A stretch of DNA of 64,000 nt from Desulfospira joergensenii DSM 10085. GTDB taxonomy: Bacteria > Desulfobacterota > Desulfobacteria > Desulfobacterales > Desulfobacteraceae. Made by a program: the position numbers and the translations under genes. Position 1 is the stretch's first letter; every line of letters starts with the position of its first letter. The stretch is taken from assembly GCF_000420085.1 (NCBI RefSeq), contig NZ_ATUG01000002.1, positions 2,352,793 through 2,416,792 on the forward strand, given 5' to 3'. The notes beneath the pieces were generated by a model, which was given only the letters and a program-made list of their open reading frames with translations, had not been told where the DNA came from and ran no database searches. Below are positions 1 through 8,446 of the stretch, piece after piece.

Positions 1-51
1 TCCTATACATCATTTTCTTGCTAAAATTTACCGGCTAAGGTGCAATAAAGC

Positions 52-80
52 TTGACCTTACAGGCTCTTTCCCATATAAG
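52..80 (+). promoter_or_regulatory. Putative sigma-70 promoter of the MarR-type regulator
   Basis: A TTGACC box (52-57) is followed after exactly 17 bases by TATAAG (75-80), close to the sigma-70 consensus. The predicted transcription start would be near 87, only one or two bases before the ATG at 89. No Shine-Dalgarno sequence is visible, so the transcript may be leaderless. Confidence 0.5.
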
Positions 81-88
81 TTCAGATC

Positions 89-475
89 ATGAACAACCCC
101 AGGGACAATGAAATTCGTTTTAAATTGTTAAACCTTTTAAAAGATGAACCCAAACTGACCCAAAGAGAGATGAAGCAGAAAATGGGAGTCAGTCTGGGAA
201 AGGTCAATTATTGTATATCCTTGCTCACCCAAAAAGGAATGATCCGGATAGAAAGATTTAAAAATTCTTCCAACAAGGCCGCCTACTTGTACCGCATCAC
301 CCCTGCAGGACTGAAAGAGCTGACCGACCTCACCTGGAGTTATTTGAAATTAAGAATTAAAGAGTACGATCAGATTAAACAGGAGATCCAATACCTTTCC
401 GAACAAATTGAACAGATGGACAGAAAGGCCTGCGATGATTCCGGATTATTGGATGGGTTAAAAAGAATAATCTGA
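89..475 (+). CDS. MarR-family EPS-associated transcriptional regulator
   Basis: A 128-residue winged helix-turn-helix protein. Residues about 10-75 form the DNA-binding domain (an LTQREMKQKMGVSLGKVNY recognition region, then a wing with the ITPAG turn typical of MarR proteins). Residues about 85-115 are a charged, probably coiled-coil tail. Short proteins of this architecture are known as EPS-associated MarR regulators and sit at the edge of exopolysaccharide or O-antigen loci. That matches its place upstream of the 55-kb polysaccharide locus, from which insertion-sequence debris now separates it. A role in controlling the locus is inferred from position and family. The start is the first ATG after a good promoter, without a visible ribosome-binding site. 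Confidence 0.85.
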   Translation: MNNPRDNEIRFKLLNLLKDEPKLTQREMKQKMGVSLGKVNYCISLLTQKGMIRIERFKNSSNKAAYLYRITPAGLKELTDLTWSYLKLRIKEYDQIKQEIQYLSEQIEQMDRKACDDSGLLDGLKRII

Positions 476-681
476 TTTTTACAGTTTGAGCAAACCCCTT
501 TTTTAAGTTTAGTCAAAAGGGTGGGGTGGAATGCCAAGGGGCGATGCATTGACAATGTAACCGACAGGGCGGAGCTATGTTCAAAAGGAGACTCTTGCAA
601 AATGAACATATTCTCCAGGATTATAAAATTGGATCCAAAAAATTAAATTTTTGGCATAGGCGACATAGTCGCCACCCGAAT
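476..681. other. Intergenic region with possible truncated gene start
   Basis: No convincing gene is visible. An AAAAGGAG motif near 580 precedes an ATG at 601 that opens only 14 codons before a stop near 643, which could be the remnant of a gene whose remainder was lost to insertion sequences. A short perfect hairpin (GGCGAC 659-664, GTCGCC 668-673) lies just before the transposase fragment. Confidence 0.3.
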
Positions 682-930
682 TTAAGCCCTTGCGGCTGAT
701 ATCTGGTGATAGAATCCCTCGGTTTCACCCATGTGGGGCCATTTGGTGTTGATATCGTCTTTACGCATGATCCCGTCATTGATTTTTCTCAAGGCCATGA
801 ACTCTCGATTGGGAGTGCCAGCATATCCTTTGTCGGCATAGGTGATTTTGATTTTATCTTTTGTATGCAACATAGAAATGATCGCCAAAGGAAGATATTT
901 AGAATCGGAGAGCTTTGCACAGCCCACAAG
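682..930 (-). pseudogene. IS5-type transposase fragment
   Basis: On the minus strand an 81-codon reading frame contains ADKGYAG, NREFM and DGIMRKD, the signature around the second catalytic Asp of IS4/IS5-type DDE transposases. The same signature (ADKGYHG, NREFL, DGIMRKD) is in the decayed transposase at 1061-2149 on the other strand, so both come from related elements. The N-terminal catalytic domain and the C-terminal Glu region are missing. It is a remnant with no expected function. Confidence 0.7.
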
Positions 931-1060
931 GCAGACCCCAATATATCACGTAATGAATTTTTCAATAAAAATATAATTTTATATATCTGAAAATATTGAA
1001 TAAAATTACAAAGCATGATAAATTTTCTTTGAAATTCAACCATTATTCAGGATGGTCCTT

Positions 1061-2149
1061 ATGAGTTTTAAGAAAAAAAGGAAGCAAATGACATTTACCG
1101 ATTTGGAATCTACTGAAACCAATTCTTTTACCAACATTTGACTCAAACGGGTAACGGAAATTGATAATTCCATCGACTGGCGTCCGATCGGAGAATTATT
1201 TGATTCTACTACGTATGAACCTGGAAAAAATAAACTTGGGCAGCCAGCATCTCCCCCTTTGATGTTGTTTAAATGTCTTTTGCTTCAAAAATGGTTCAGA
1301 ATTGATTCAGATCCTGAACTGGAAAGCCAAATTAATGACAGAAGGGCTTTCCGTACTTTTTTAGACCTTCTTTCAAATGTAGCTTCCCCTGATCACTCAA
1401 CCTTGTCTCGTTTCAGAGGCCAGCTAAGCAAGGGATGTTTGAAGCAATAACCCAAAAGATATTGAACAATTTTTTTCAGAAGGCATTAAAATCAATGAGG
1501 GGATTGCAATAGATGCGCGTATCGTCCGGTCTGCCAGCAAGCCGTTGAGTAACAAAAAATTGGACAAATTAAAAACAGGGCGCTCGACCCATGAAGGGCA
1601 GCTTGATAAGACAGGCAAGCCCCGGAAATTCTCAAGAGTTCTTGAATCCAACTGGGCGGTAAAAAATGACAAATTTTATTATGGGTTAAAAGAGCATACT
1701 TCCATAGATACAGATCATGGCTTTATTCTGACAACGGTCTTGAGTCCTTCATCTATTCACGATACCAATTGTTTTCAATACTGCACATTATACAGCCGCT
1801 ATACGAAACAGGCTTTGAAAATGGTGTGTGCTGATAAAGGATATCACGGCCAGGAGAACCGAGAGTTTTTAAGTTTGAATCGTTTTGGTGACGGCATAAT
1901 GAGAAAGGATACAACCACAGCCAAATTAATCGAACTTGAAAAGACCGTAATAAAAGAATATCCAAAGTTCGCTATATTGTGGAGCGGTATTTTGGTATCA
2001 GCCACCTCTATGATCGCGGTAAAAGAGTCCGATTTACAAGCATAGCCAAAAACAATATCGATATTTTGATCAGGCAGGTTACTTATAATATTCGGAAGAG
2101 TATTAAGGCCCTCAAAAAAATGCAACAGGAAGAGGCTTTTCAGGGATAA
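1061..2149 (+). pseudogene. Decayed IS5-type transposase (stop and two frameshifts)
   Basis: A DDE transposase can be followed from the ATG at 1061 to a stop at 2147-2149, but it is broken three times. There is an in-frame TGA at 1139-1141, a frameshift near 1440-1475 (after the SRFRGQLSK segment) and another near 1950-1965 (before ERYFGISHLYDRGKR). Recognisable parts are the N-terminal DUF772-like region (HSTLSRFR), the ADKGYHG/DGIMRKD core and the ERYFG C-terminal Glu region. No terminal inverted repeats were found with confidence. The element must be inactive unless another copy acts in trans. Confidence 0.8.
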
Positions 2150-2214
2150 ATGAGGATGATAGAATTATTTCTCCAAGTCTGATTTTTAAAATCCATGGAA
2201 CAATGAAGAACTAG

Positions 2215-3054
2215 GGGCTGTTTCTAAAAAAACATCAAAAAAATATAGACATTTGAGAATACTAATGATTCCGTCTGTTTATGAACAGACATGCTATTTC
2301 AGACGAAAAATGGAAACATATAGAGCCTATCTTATCATCCCCTAAGATAGAAACACGAGGACGCAAGCCGAAGGATAACAGGTTAATGTTCAATGGAATT
2401 TTATGGATTCTAAAAACCGGTGCCCCTTGGCGAGATTTGCCAAAAGAGTTTGGACCATGGCAAACTGTTTATAAAAGGTTTGCCAGGTGGACGACTCTAT
2501 CAGCTTGGAAAGATTTATTTAAGCAGGTCACAAAAGATATAGACACAGAATCAACGATGATAGATGGGTCTTATGTGAAACTGCATCAACACGGTTGCGG
2601 AGTTCAGGGAGGTCAATATTTTCAAGCAATAGGTAGAAGCAAAGGAGGTTTGACGACAAAGATCCATGCAGTGGTCGATGCCCTTGGAAATCCTTTCCGA
2701 ATTAAGTTAACCGGTGGAAATGTGCATGATATGGTTCCTTCGTATGAATTGATTGCTGGCATAGAAAGCGATTATTTTTTTGCAGATAGAGCTTATGATA
2801 CAGATAAACTCATTGAACTTGTTGAGGCAGTAGGTAGCAAGGTCGTCATTCCTTCGAAAGCAAACAGGAAACACCCGAGGGAGATTGACAAGCATACGTA
2901 TAGAGAAAGACACCTGGTAGAATGCTTTTTTGCAAAGATAAAATCCAATCGGCGAATATCGACTCGGTATGAAAAACTATCAAGCAGATATGAAGCGATG
3001 GTTCTGATTGCTTCTTGCTTGGTCTGGTTGCAATGATTTATTTAGAAACAGCGC
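2215..3054. mobile_element. IS5-family (IS427-like) insertion sequence, intact copy A
   Basis: This 840-bp element has 14-bp terminal inverted repeats with one mismatch: GGGCTGTTTCTAAA at 2215-2228 and TTTAGAAACAGCGC at 3041-3054. It is flanked by a 4-bp direct repeat CTAG (2211-2214 and 3055-3058), which fits the target duplication of this group. It carries one complete transposase gene. A diverged second copy lies at 30672-31509 in the same orientation. Confidence 0.9.
2281..3036 (+). CDS. IS5-family transposase, intact
   Basis: A 251-residue DDE transposase of the IS427 type. The N-terminal domain (HAISDEKW, then RGRKPKDNR and the TGAPWRDLP block) is followed by the catalytic core: first Asp in MIDGSYVK, second Asp in FADRAYD and the Glu in RHLVECFFAKIK. 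Length and motifs are complete and there is no frameshift, so this copy could be active. It is the only gene of copy A and is about 80% identical in protein, by eye, to the frameshifted copy at 30737-31491. Confidence 0.95.
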   Translation: MNRHAISDEKWKHIEPILSSPKIETRGRKPKDNRLMFNGILWILKTGAPWRDLPKEFGPWQTVYKRFARWTTLSAWKDLFKQVTKDIDTESTMIDGSYVKLHQHGCGVQGGQYFQAIGRSKGGLTTKIHAVVDALGNPFRIKLTGGNVHDMVPSYELIAGIESDYFFADRAYDTDKLIELVEAVGSKVVIPSKANRKHPREIDKHTYRERHLVECFFAKIKSNRRISTRYEKLSSRYEAMVLIASCLVWLQ

Positions 3055-3058
3055 CTAG

Positions 3059-3301
3059 TAAAAAAATGAAACTTAGAAATCAAATTTCATCGAATAACGA
3101 TCTTTTTTTTACAGTTTTAATGAAAATGGGGCTGATTCAAAGCTCTTATCGGTATAGATAATGGTGGGGGGAGGAAGTAAGCAGGACCGCCCATCCATCG
3201 GACGGGTTGACGAAAACACTATAGTCGTGCAAAGGTCTTAGGGTGATTCGGGACACTATTCCTAATAGTGAAATTTAAATAAATCTGTTTGGACAATCGC
3301 G
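3059..3301. other. Intergenic region upstream of the Wzz-like gene
   Basis: No open reading frame, RNA gene or clear terminator was recognised here. It should hold the start signals of the polysaccharide operon, but no well-spaced -35/-10 pair was found. A JUMPstart/ops element of the enterobacterial type was looked for and not seen. Confidence 0.3.
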
Positions 3302-4528
3302 ATGGAAAATAAAAATGAATTTGTTTGCCCGTATGCCGGTGTTCAGTTCGACACCTCAATTGGGGATGATGAAATTAGTCTGCATGATATTTGGTCCATC
3401 TTGAGGAAAAAGGGCTTCGTGGTTTTAATGCTTGTTGTTTTGGCTGCAGGTATGATTTTTGCTAACGTTTTTTCCGGTCGAAAATATTTTGATGCAGTGG
3501 TAAAAATTTCCCCGCTCTCTGAGTATGATATAGAAACGCTAAACGCAGGAAACAATGCGTTAAAAGAAATTAGTCCATTTAACTCAATTTTTTATCCTAT
3601 GTTAGAAAAAAACTTACGTGATAGAAATCTTCAAGCAAAGTTTTGGGAAAAAAGTGGAACTGTAGTAAGAATGGTAAGGGAGAATAATTTGAATACTATT
3701 TTAACCAAATCGTGGTTCCTGGGAAATCTTTCAATCAAAGGATCTAACATGAGAGAAAGCAATCCGAATCTTGAGGTTGAGCTTTCTGGAAAGAAGGCCC
3801 CAAAGGTAATTCACAATATATTAAATGATTTTATTTCATATGTTGTCGAGTATTCCTGTAATGATGTAATAGAACAAATAAAAGAAAGGTTGGAGATAGC
3901 TAAGTTTGCGGTTCACGAGCAGATGGGCGTTTTGCGGAAAATTTCCAAAACGATGGCACAACAAAAGCTTGTGATGCTAAGTGAACTTAAGAAAAATGTT
4001 GAAAAATCAGAACTGCTCAAGGCAAAAAAACAATTAGAATATTTGCAAGCACAAAAAATAATTGAAGAGAATGCTGAAATACTAAGAATGAAAAATAGAC
4101 TGGATGATTTGATAAACCAAAAAGATTTGGCCGTTCAACTTGGTATCCTGAAGATGTCCGATGATATGCAGGGTAAACCAACATATGCAAAAGGAGTCAA
4201 AGCGCTTCAGGCGGAGATTGGTTTGGAGAAAAGAAAGCTTGCTGAGGGTGTTGTCTCATCAGAAAGGCTTGGGGAAATTCAATCTTCCATAGAGGTGGTA
4301 CAAAATCGGATTACAAATCATATTGTTACTTCAGAGCAACTCGAGAAACTTCAGTTTGAAATTGATAATTTACAAGCTCAAATAAAGAGAGATTATAAAA
4401 GTAAAGAAGAGTATGATTTACAAGAACAACTCTATTTAATGAATACACTTGATTTTGAACGGCTTAAAACTTTAATGATGCAGATGGTTCAGGACTCTTT
4501 CAATGATACCACTTCAACCACTCCTTAA
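3302..4528 (+). CDS. wzz: Wzz-type polysaccharide chain-length determinant, single membrane span
   Basis: A 408-residue protein that starts with a cytoplasmic segment containing the DDEISLHDIWSILRKK motif typical of Wzz/polysaccharide co-polymerase proteins. One membrane helix follows (about residues 39-57), then a long periplasmic region that is largely coiled coil (about 190-390). Family members normally end with a second, proline-flanked membrane helix, but here the C-terminus is polar and no such helix is visible. The protein probably regulates polymer length with the Wzy-like protein at 43674. The missing second helix suggests a variant or a truncated form. It is the first gene of the locus, 39 bp before legB. 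Confidence 0.75.
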   Translation: MENKNEFVCPYAGVQFDTSIGDDEISLHDIWSILRKKGFVVLMLVVLAAGMIFANVFSGRKYFDAVVKISPLSEYDIETLNAGNNALKEISPFNSIFYPMLEKNLRDRNLQAKFWEKSGTVVRMVRENNLNTILTKSWFLGNLSIKGSNMRESNPNLEVELSGKKAPKVIHNILNDFISYVVEYSCNDVIEQIKERLEIAKFAVHEQMGVLRKISKTMAQQKLVMLSELKKNVEKSELLKAKKQLEYLQAQKIIEENAEILRMKNRLDDLINQKDLAVQLGILKMSDDMQGKPTYAKGVKALQAEIGLEKRKLAEGVVSSERLGEIQSSIEVVQNRITNHIVTSEQLEKLQFEIDNLQAQIKRDYKSKEEYDLQEQLYLMNTLDFERLKTLMMQMVQDSFNDTTSTTP

Positions 4529-4567
4529 AAATAGCTAACTTGAAAATAATTATGAGGTCTTAAGGAT

Positions 4568-5560
4568 TTGAATTTATTAGGTAAAAAAGTTCTCGTGACA
4601 GGCGCTGATGGCTTTATTGGGTCCCATCTTGTGGAAATGTTGGTTCGCAGAGGCAGTGGTGTCCGGGCATTAAGCTACTACAATTCATTTAACCATTGGG
4701 GATGGCTGGAATCGCTCGAGTGTTTGAATGATATTGAAGTCGTATCTGGTGATATTCGAGACCCTCATTTTTGCAAAGAGATTACCAAAGACATAGATGC
4801 AATTTTTCATCTTGCTGCATTGATTGCGATACCATATTCTTACACTTCTCCGGACAGTTATGTGGATACTAACATTAAAGGAACTCTTAATATCTGTAAG
4901 GCAGCAATGGAAGCGGGTTGTGAGCGGGTCGTTCATACATCGACATCTGAAGTCTACGGGACGGCTCAGTATGTTCCGATTGATGAGAATCATCCTTTAA
5001 AACCGCAGTCTCCATATTCAGCCAGTAAAATAGGGGCAGACCAAATGGCCATGAGTTTCTATTTGTCGTTTGGCTTGCCGGTTACCATTGCACGTCCGTT
5101 TAATACATATGGCCCCCGTCAGAGCGCTAGGGCAGTAATTCCAACGATAATTACCCAGATCGCAGCCGGTAAGAAACAAATTTTATTGGGCGATTTGACC
5201 CCAACACGTGATTTTAATTTTGTTTTAGATACGTGTCGGGGCTTTATTGCCCTGATAGAGTCCAAGAAAACAATTGGTGATGTAATCAATATCGGCTCTG
5301 GAACCGAAATTTCAATAGGTGATACACTTGGCCTGATTAAAAAGCTGATGTCTTCTGAGGTTGAGTTTATTACAGATGAACAGCGACTACGACCCAACCA
5401 ATCTGAAGTTTTCAGACTTTGTTGCGATAATGGCAAAATTAATAAATTGACCGGTTTTCTGCCAAAATATTCTCTGGAAACAGGGCTGCAGCATACAATT
5501 GAGTGGTTTACAAATTTAGAAAATTTATCGAAGTATAAAGCAAATATATATAATGTATAA
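4568..5560 (+). CDS. legB: LegB-like NDP-N-acetylglucosamine 4,6-dehydratase
   Basis: A 330-residue extended short-chain dehydrogenase with the NAD-binding GADGFIG motif (residues 12-18) and the catalytic YSASK motif (150-154). It matches the dehydratase that opens legionaminic-acid pathways, which converts GDP-GlcNAc to the 4-keto-6-deoxy sugar. The assignment is strengthened by the next genes, which are the aminotransferase, acetyltransferase, synthase, epimerase and guanylyltransferase of the same pathway in order. The start is a TTG shortly after a TAAGG sequence. It overlaps legC by 8 bp, so the two are probably translationally coupled. Confidence 0.85.
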   Translation: MNLLGKKVLVTGADGFIGSHLVEMLVRRGSGVRALSYYNSFNHWGWLESLECLNDIEVVSGDIRDPHFCKEITKDIDAIFHLAALIAIPYSYTSPDSYVDTNIKGTLNICKAAMEAGCERVVHTSTSEVYGTAQYVPIDENHPLKPQSPYSASKIGADQMAMSFYLSFGLPVTIARPFNTYGPRQSARAVIPTIITQIAAGKKQILLGDLTPTRDFNFVLDTCRGFIALIESKKTIGDVINIGSGTEISIGDTLGLIKKLMSSEVEFITDEQRLRPNQSEVFRLCCDNGKINKLTGFLPKYSLETGLQHTIEWFTNLENLSKYKANIYNV

Positions 5561-6707
5561 CGATCTGATTTCTTTCATAAAAAATTGGTACAAAACTGAT
5601 GAATACATACCACTTCACGAGCCCAGATTTGATGAGACAGACAAAAAATACCTGCTTGATGCTGTTGATTCAACTTTTGTATCCAGTGTTGGAAAATATG
5701 TTGATCAATTCGAACGGGGGGTGTCAACATATTTAGGTGTTAAACGTGCTGTGGCTACAGTAAATGGGACAGCAGCACTACAAGTTGCCTTAAGGCTTGC
5801 TGGCGTTAAAAAAGGGGATGAAGTCATAACGCAACCCCTTACATTCATTGCAACAGCAAACGCGATTGCTTATAACAGGGCGACTCCAATATTTGTTGAT
5901 GTCAATCGTGAAACATTAGGTTTGTGCCCTGATGCTTTGGACAATTTCCTTCGTAACAATGCCCAGGAAAGAGGCGGAAAAACGTTTAATAAAATATCCG
6001 GTAAACAGATTTCCGCCGTGGTCCCAATGCACACGTTCGGACATCCCTGCAAAATGTCCCAGATAAAAAATATAGCGCAGAAATGGAATATTTCTGTTGT
6101 GGAGGACGCAGCAGAGTCACTAGGGTCAAAACTTTCAGACAAGCATTGCGGGACATATGGGGAATTAGGTGTTTTGAGTTTTAATGGCAACAAAATAGTT
6201 ACTTGCGGCGGTGGCGGCGCCATAGTTACTAATAATGATTCATTAGCTGATATGGCAAAACATCTCACAACTACAGCAAAAGTAGCTCATCCCTGGGAAT
6301 ATGTTCATGACGAGATCGGGTATAATTATAGAATGCCGAATTTGAATGCGGCATTGGCAAACGCACAAATTGGGAAATTGGATGTCTTTTTAGCGGATAA
6401 ACGCGATTTGGCAAATTCCTACAAGGATTTTTTCAGCACAAGAGAGTGGGGTGAGTTTTTTAATGAACCCAGTCAGTGCAGAAGCAATTATTGGCTGAAT
6501 GCTGTCATCACCAAAGACAGATATGGGCGAGACACCCTTTTGAAGGCAACAAATAACGCAGGGGTGATGACTAGGCCGGTTTGGCAGCTTATATCTGATC
6601 TTGATATGTATAAGAACTGCCAAAAAGGAGATTTGAAAAATGCCAGATGGCTGCAGGAAAGAATTGTGAATTTACCAAGCAGTGCCAGGATCAATGAGCA
6701 AGGATAA
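5553..6707 (+). CDS. legC: LegC-like sugar-nucleotide aminotransferase
   Basis: A 384-residue PLP-dependent enzyme of the DegT/DnrJ/EryC1 family. The PLP-binding lysine is Lys214 in the SFNGNK motif, followed by the usual glycine-rich stretch. DAAESLG at about 185-191 carries the ring-stacking and aspartate residues. In legionaminic-acid synthesis this enzyme transaminates the 4-keto sugar made by LegB. It overlaps both neighbours by a few bases, typical of an operon. A PglE-type function is possible by sequence alone, but context favours LegC; a second aminotransferase with a Pgl-like context is at 55731. Confidence 0.85.
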   Translation: MYNDLISFIKNWYKTDEYIPLHEPRFDETDKKYLLDAVDSTFVSSVGKYVDQFERGVSTYLGVKRAVATVNGTAALQVALRLAGVKKGDEVITQPLTFIATANAIAYNRATPIFVDVNRETLGLCPDALDNFLRNNAQERGGKTFNKISGKQISAVVPMHTFGHPCKMSQIKNIAQKWNISVVEDAAESLGSKLSDKHCGTYGELGVLSFNGNKIVTCGGGGAIVTNNDSLADMAKHLTTTAKVAHPWEYVHDEIGYNYRMPNLNAALANAQIGKLDVFLADKRDLANSYKDFFSTREWGEFFNEPSQCRSNYWLNAVITKDRYGRDTLLKATNNAGVMTRPVWQLISDLDMYKNCQKGDLKNARWLQERIVNLPSSARINEQG

Positions 6708-7284
6708 AATAATCCTAATTGGTGGTGGCGGGCATTGCCATTCATGTATTGATGTCATTGAGGCGCAGGGTGACTATGAGATCGCAGGGGTAATAGAACG
6801 TACCAAAAAACAAAAAGTAGACCCAACCCTTGGTTATCCAATTGTTGGGTATGACGAGGACCTCTCAAATTTAAGAAAACAAATTGACTATGCACTTATC
6901 ACTGTTGGCCAGGTTGGTTCCGGAAGCAAAAGGCAAAAGTTATTTGATCGGCTAAAAAAAATGAATTTTGTCCTTCCCGTTATTATCTCTCCTTCAGCCC
7001 ATGTTTCAAGACATGCGGTTATTGGTGAGGGAACAATAGTGATGCATCAGGTAATTGTTAATGCTGGGGCATCTATTGGTAAAAACTGCATTCTGAATAC
7101 AAAATGCCTGATCGAGCATGATACAATGGTCGGTCATCACACGCATATTTCTACCGCCGCTGTAATAAATGGGGGGGGGGAAATCGGTTCCTGCTGTTTT
7201 GTGGGCTCTAATGCAACAATCATACAAGGCGTTAGAATATCAGATAACCAATTTTTAAAAGCTGGGCGCCTTTATAGTGAGTGA
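6694..7284 (+). CDS. legH: LegH-like sugar acetyltransferase (NeuD/PglD family)
   Basis: About 196 residues. The N-terminal nucleotide-sugar-binding part (IILIGGGGHCHS) precedes a left-handed beta-helix of hexapeptide repeats (about residues 95-190). It would acetylate the 4-amino group of the LegC product using acetyl-CoA. I chose the ATG at 6694; an in-frame GTG at 6682 is also possible. The gene overlaps legC by 14 bp. Codons 160-162 lie in an uninterrupted run of ten G bases (7171-7180); gain or loss of one G would remove the last 35 or so residues, so phase variation is possible. Confidence 0.85.
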   Translation: MSKDKIILIGGGGHCHSCIDVIEAQGDYEIAGVIERTKKQKVDPTLGYPIVGYDEDLSNLRKQIDYALITVGQVGSGSKRQKLFDRLKKMNFVLPVIISPSAHVSRHAVIGEGTIVMHQVIVNAGASIGKNCILNTKCLIEHDTMVGHHTHISTAAVINGGGEIGSCCFVGSNATIIQGVRISDNQFLKAGRLYSE

Positions 7285-7321
7285 TAAAAACAGGGAAATC
7301 TGTGGAGGAGCATAAATCCTA

Positions 7322-8353
7322 TTGTATCCTCATCATATATTTATCATCGCTGAAGCTGGAGTGAATCACAACGGCTCTCTGGAAATGGCAAAGAAGATGG
7401 TGCAAGTGGCAGCCATATCAGGGGCCGATGCTGTTAAATTTCAAACCTTCAGTCCAAGAGACATGGTCACAAGAGAGGCTGGCAAGGCCGACTATCAAAT
7501 CAATTCAACCCGTAAAACAGAAACACAATTTGAGATGCTTAAAAAGTATGAATTGTCTTTTAAATCTCACATTGAATTGATGGAAACTTGCAGATCAGAA
7601 CGGATTGAATTCCTATCAACACCGTTCGATTTAAGTAGTATTGAGTTATTAGTAAAATTGGGCTTAAAAAAATGGAAGATTCCATCGGGAGAAATTACCA
7701 ATATCCCATATCTTCGAAAAATTGCTTCTCTTGGGCAGGAAATCATTCTATCAACAGGCATGGCCGATTTAGTCGAAATTAGCGAAGCCCTTGATATCTT
7801 CTTAACTTCTGGGATAACACCGGATATGATAACTGTCCTTCACTGCAACACACAGTACCCGACACCCATGCAGGATGTGAACCTCAAAGCAATGCAGACA
7901 ATAAAGGAGGTTTTCCCACAAATACATGTGGGGTATTCTGATCATACAAAAGGTATTGAGGTCCCCATTGCCGCCGCCGCCATGGGCGCAGAAATCATTG
8001 AAAAACATTTTACACTGGACAATGATTTGCCAGGTCCTGATCACAAGTCTTCTTTGGAACCAGAGGAATTGGCTGCCATGATCAAGGCTGTAAAGAATAT
8101 TGAAATAGCCATTGGTGATGGCGTTAAAAGGCATACCTCCTCAGAGCTTAAAAACAAAGAGATTGTCCGGAAAAGTATTGTGGCCATCAGGAGAATAGAA
8201 AAAGACGAAATTTTAAGCAGTAATAATATAGGTGTTAAGCGGCCCGGTACCGGGATAAGCCCAAGATACTGGGATAAGGTTATAGGAAGAAAGGCACTAA
8301 AAGCATATAATAAAGATGAGATGATTTATTTCCCCAGTTTTTACAAAAGTTGA
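7322..8353 (+). CDS. legI: LegI-like nonulosonic acid synthase (NeuB family)
   Basis: A 343-residue PEP-condensing synthase. The TIM-barrel domain starts with IAEAGVNHNGS and contains KFQTF, KIPSGE, STGM, HCNTQYPTP, GYSDHT and EKHFTLD, the conserved NeuB set. The C-terminal 60 or so residues are an antifreeze-like SAF domain (RKSIVAIRRIEKDE). It should condense the 2,4-diacetamido-6-deoxy-mannose from LegG with phosphoenolpyruvate to give legionaminic acid. The start is a TTG 11 bases after a strong GGAGGAG. Sialic acid or pseudaminic acid specificity cannot be excluded from sequence, but the LegB/LegC/PtmE neighbours point to legionaminic acid. Confidence 0.88.
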   Translation: MYPHHIFIIAEAGVNHNGSLEMAKKMVQVAAISGADAVKFQTFSPRDMVTREAGKADYQINSTRKTETQFEMLKKYELSFKSHIELMETCRSERIEFLSTPFDLSSIELLVKLGLKKWKIPSGEITNIPYLRKIASLGQEIILSTGMADLVEISEALDIFLTSGITPDMITVLHCNTQYPTPMQDVNLKAMQTIKEVFPQIHVGYSDHTKGIEVPIAAAAMGAEIIEKHFTLDNDLPGPDHKSSLEPEELAAMIKAVKNIEIAIGDGVKRHTSSELKNKEIVRKSIVAIRRIEKDEILSSNNIGVKRPGTGISPRYWDKVIGRKALKAYNKDEMIYFPSFYKS

Positions 8354-8446
8354 AGGTAGATAGACGGTTTGTACAATTTAAATGCTGCCATAGCCGGATG
8401 CAACTACGCGGGATAGATTATGTTGCTGAGGGAGATAATGTAAAAA

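Noticed and set aside
706..990. 94-codon open frame on the plus strand
   Set aside because: It is antisense to the transposase fragment, whose ADKGYAG and DGIMRKD motifs are on the minus strand.
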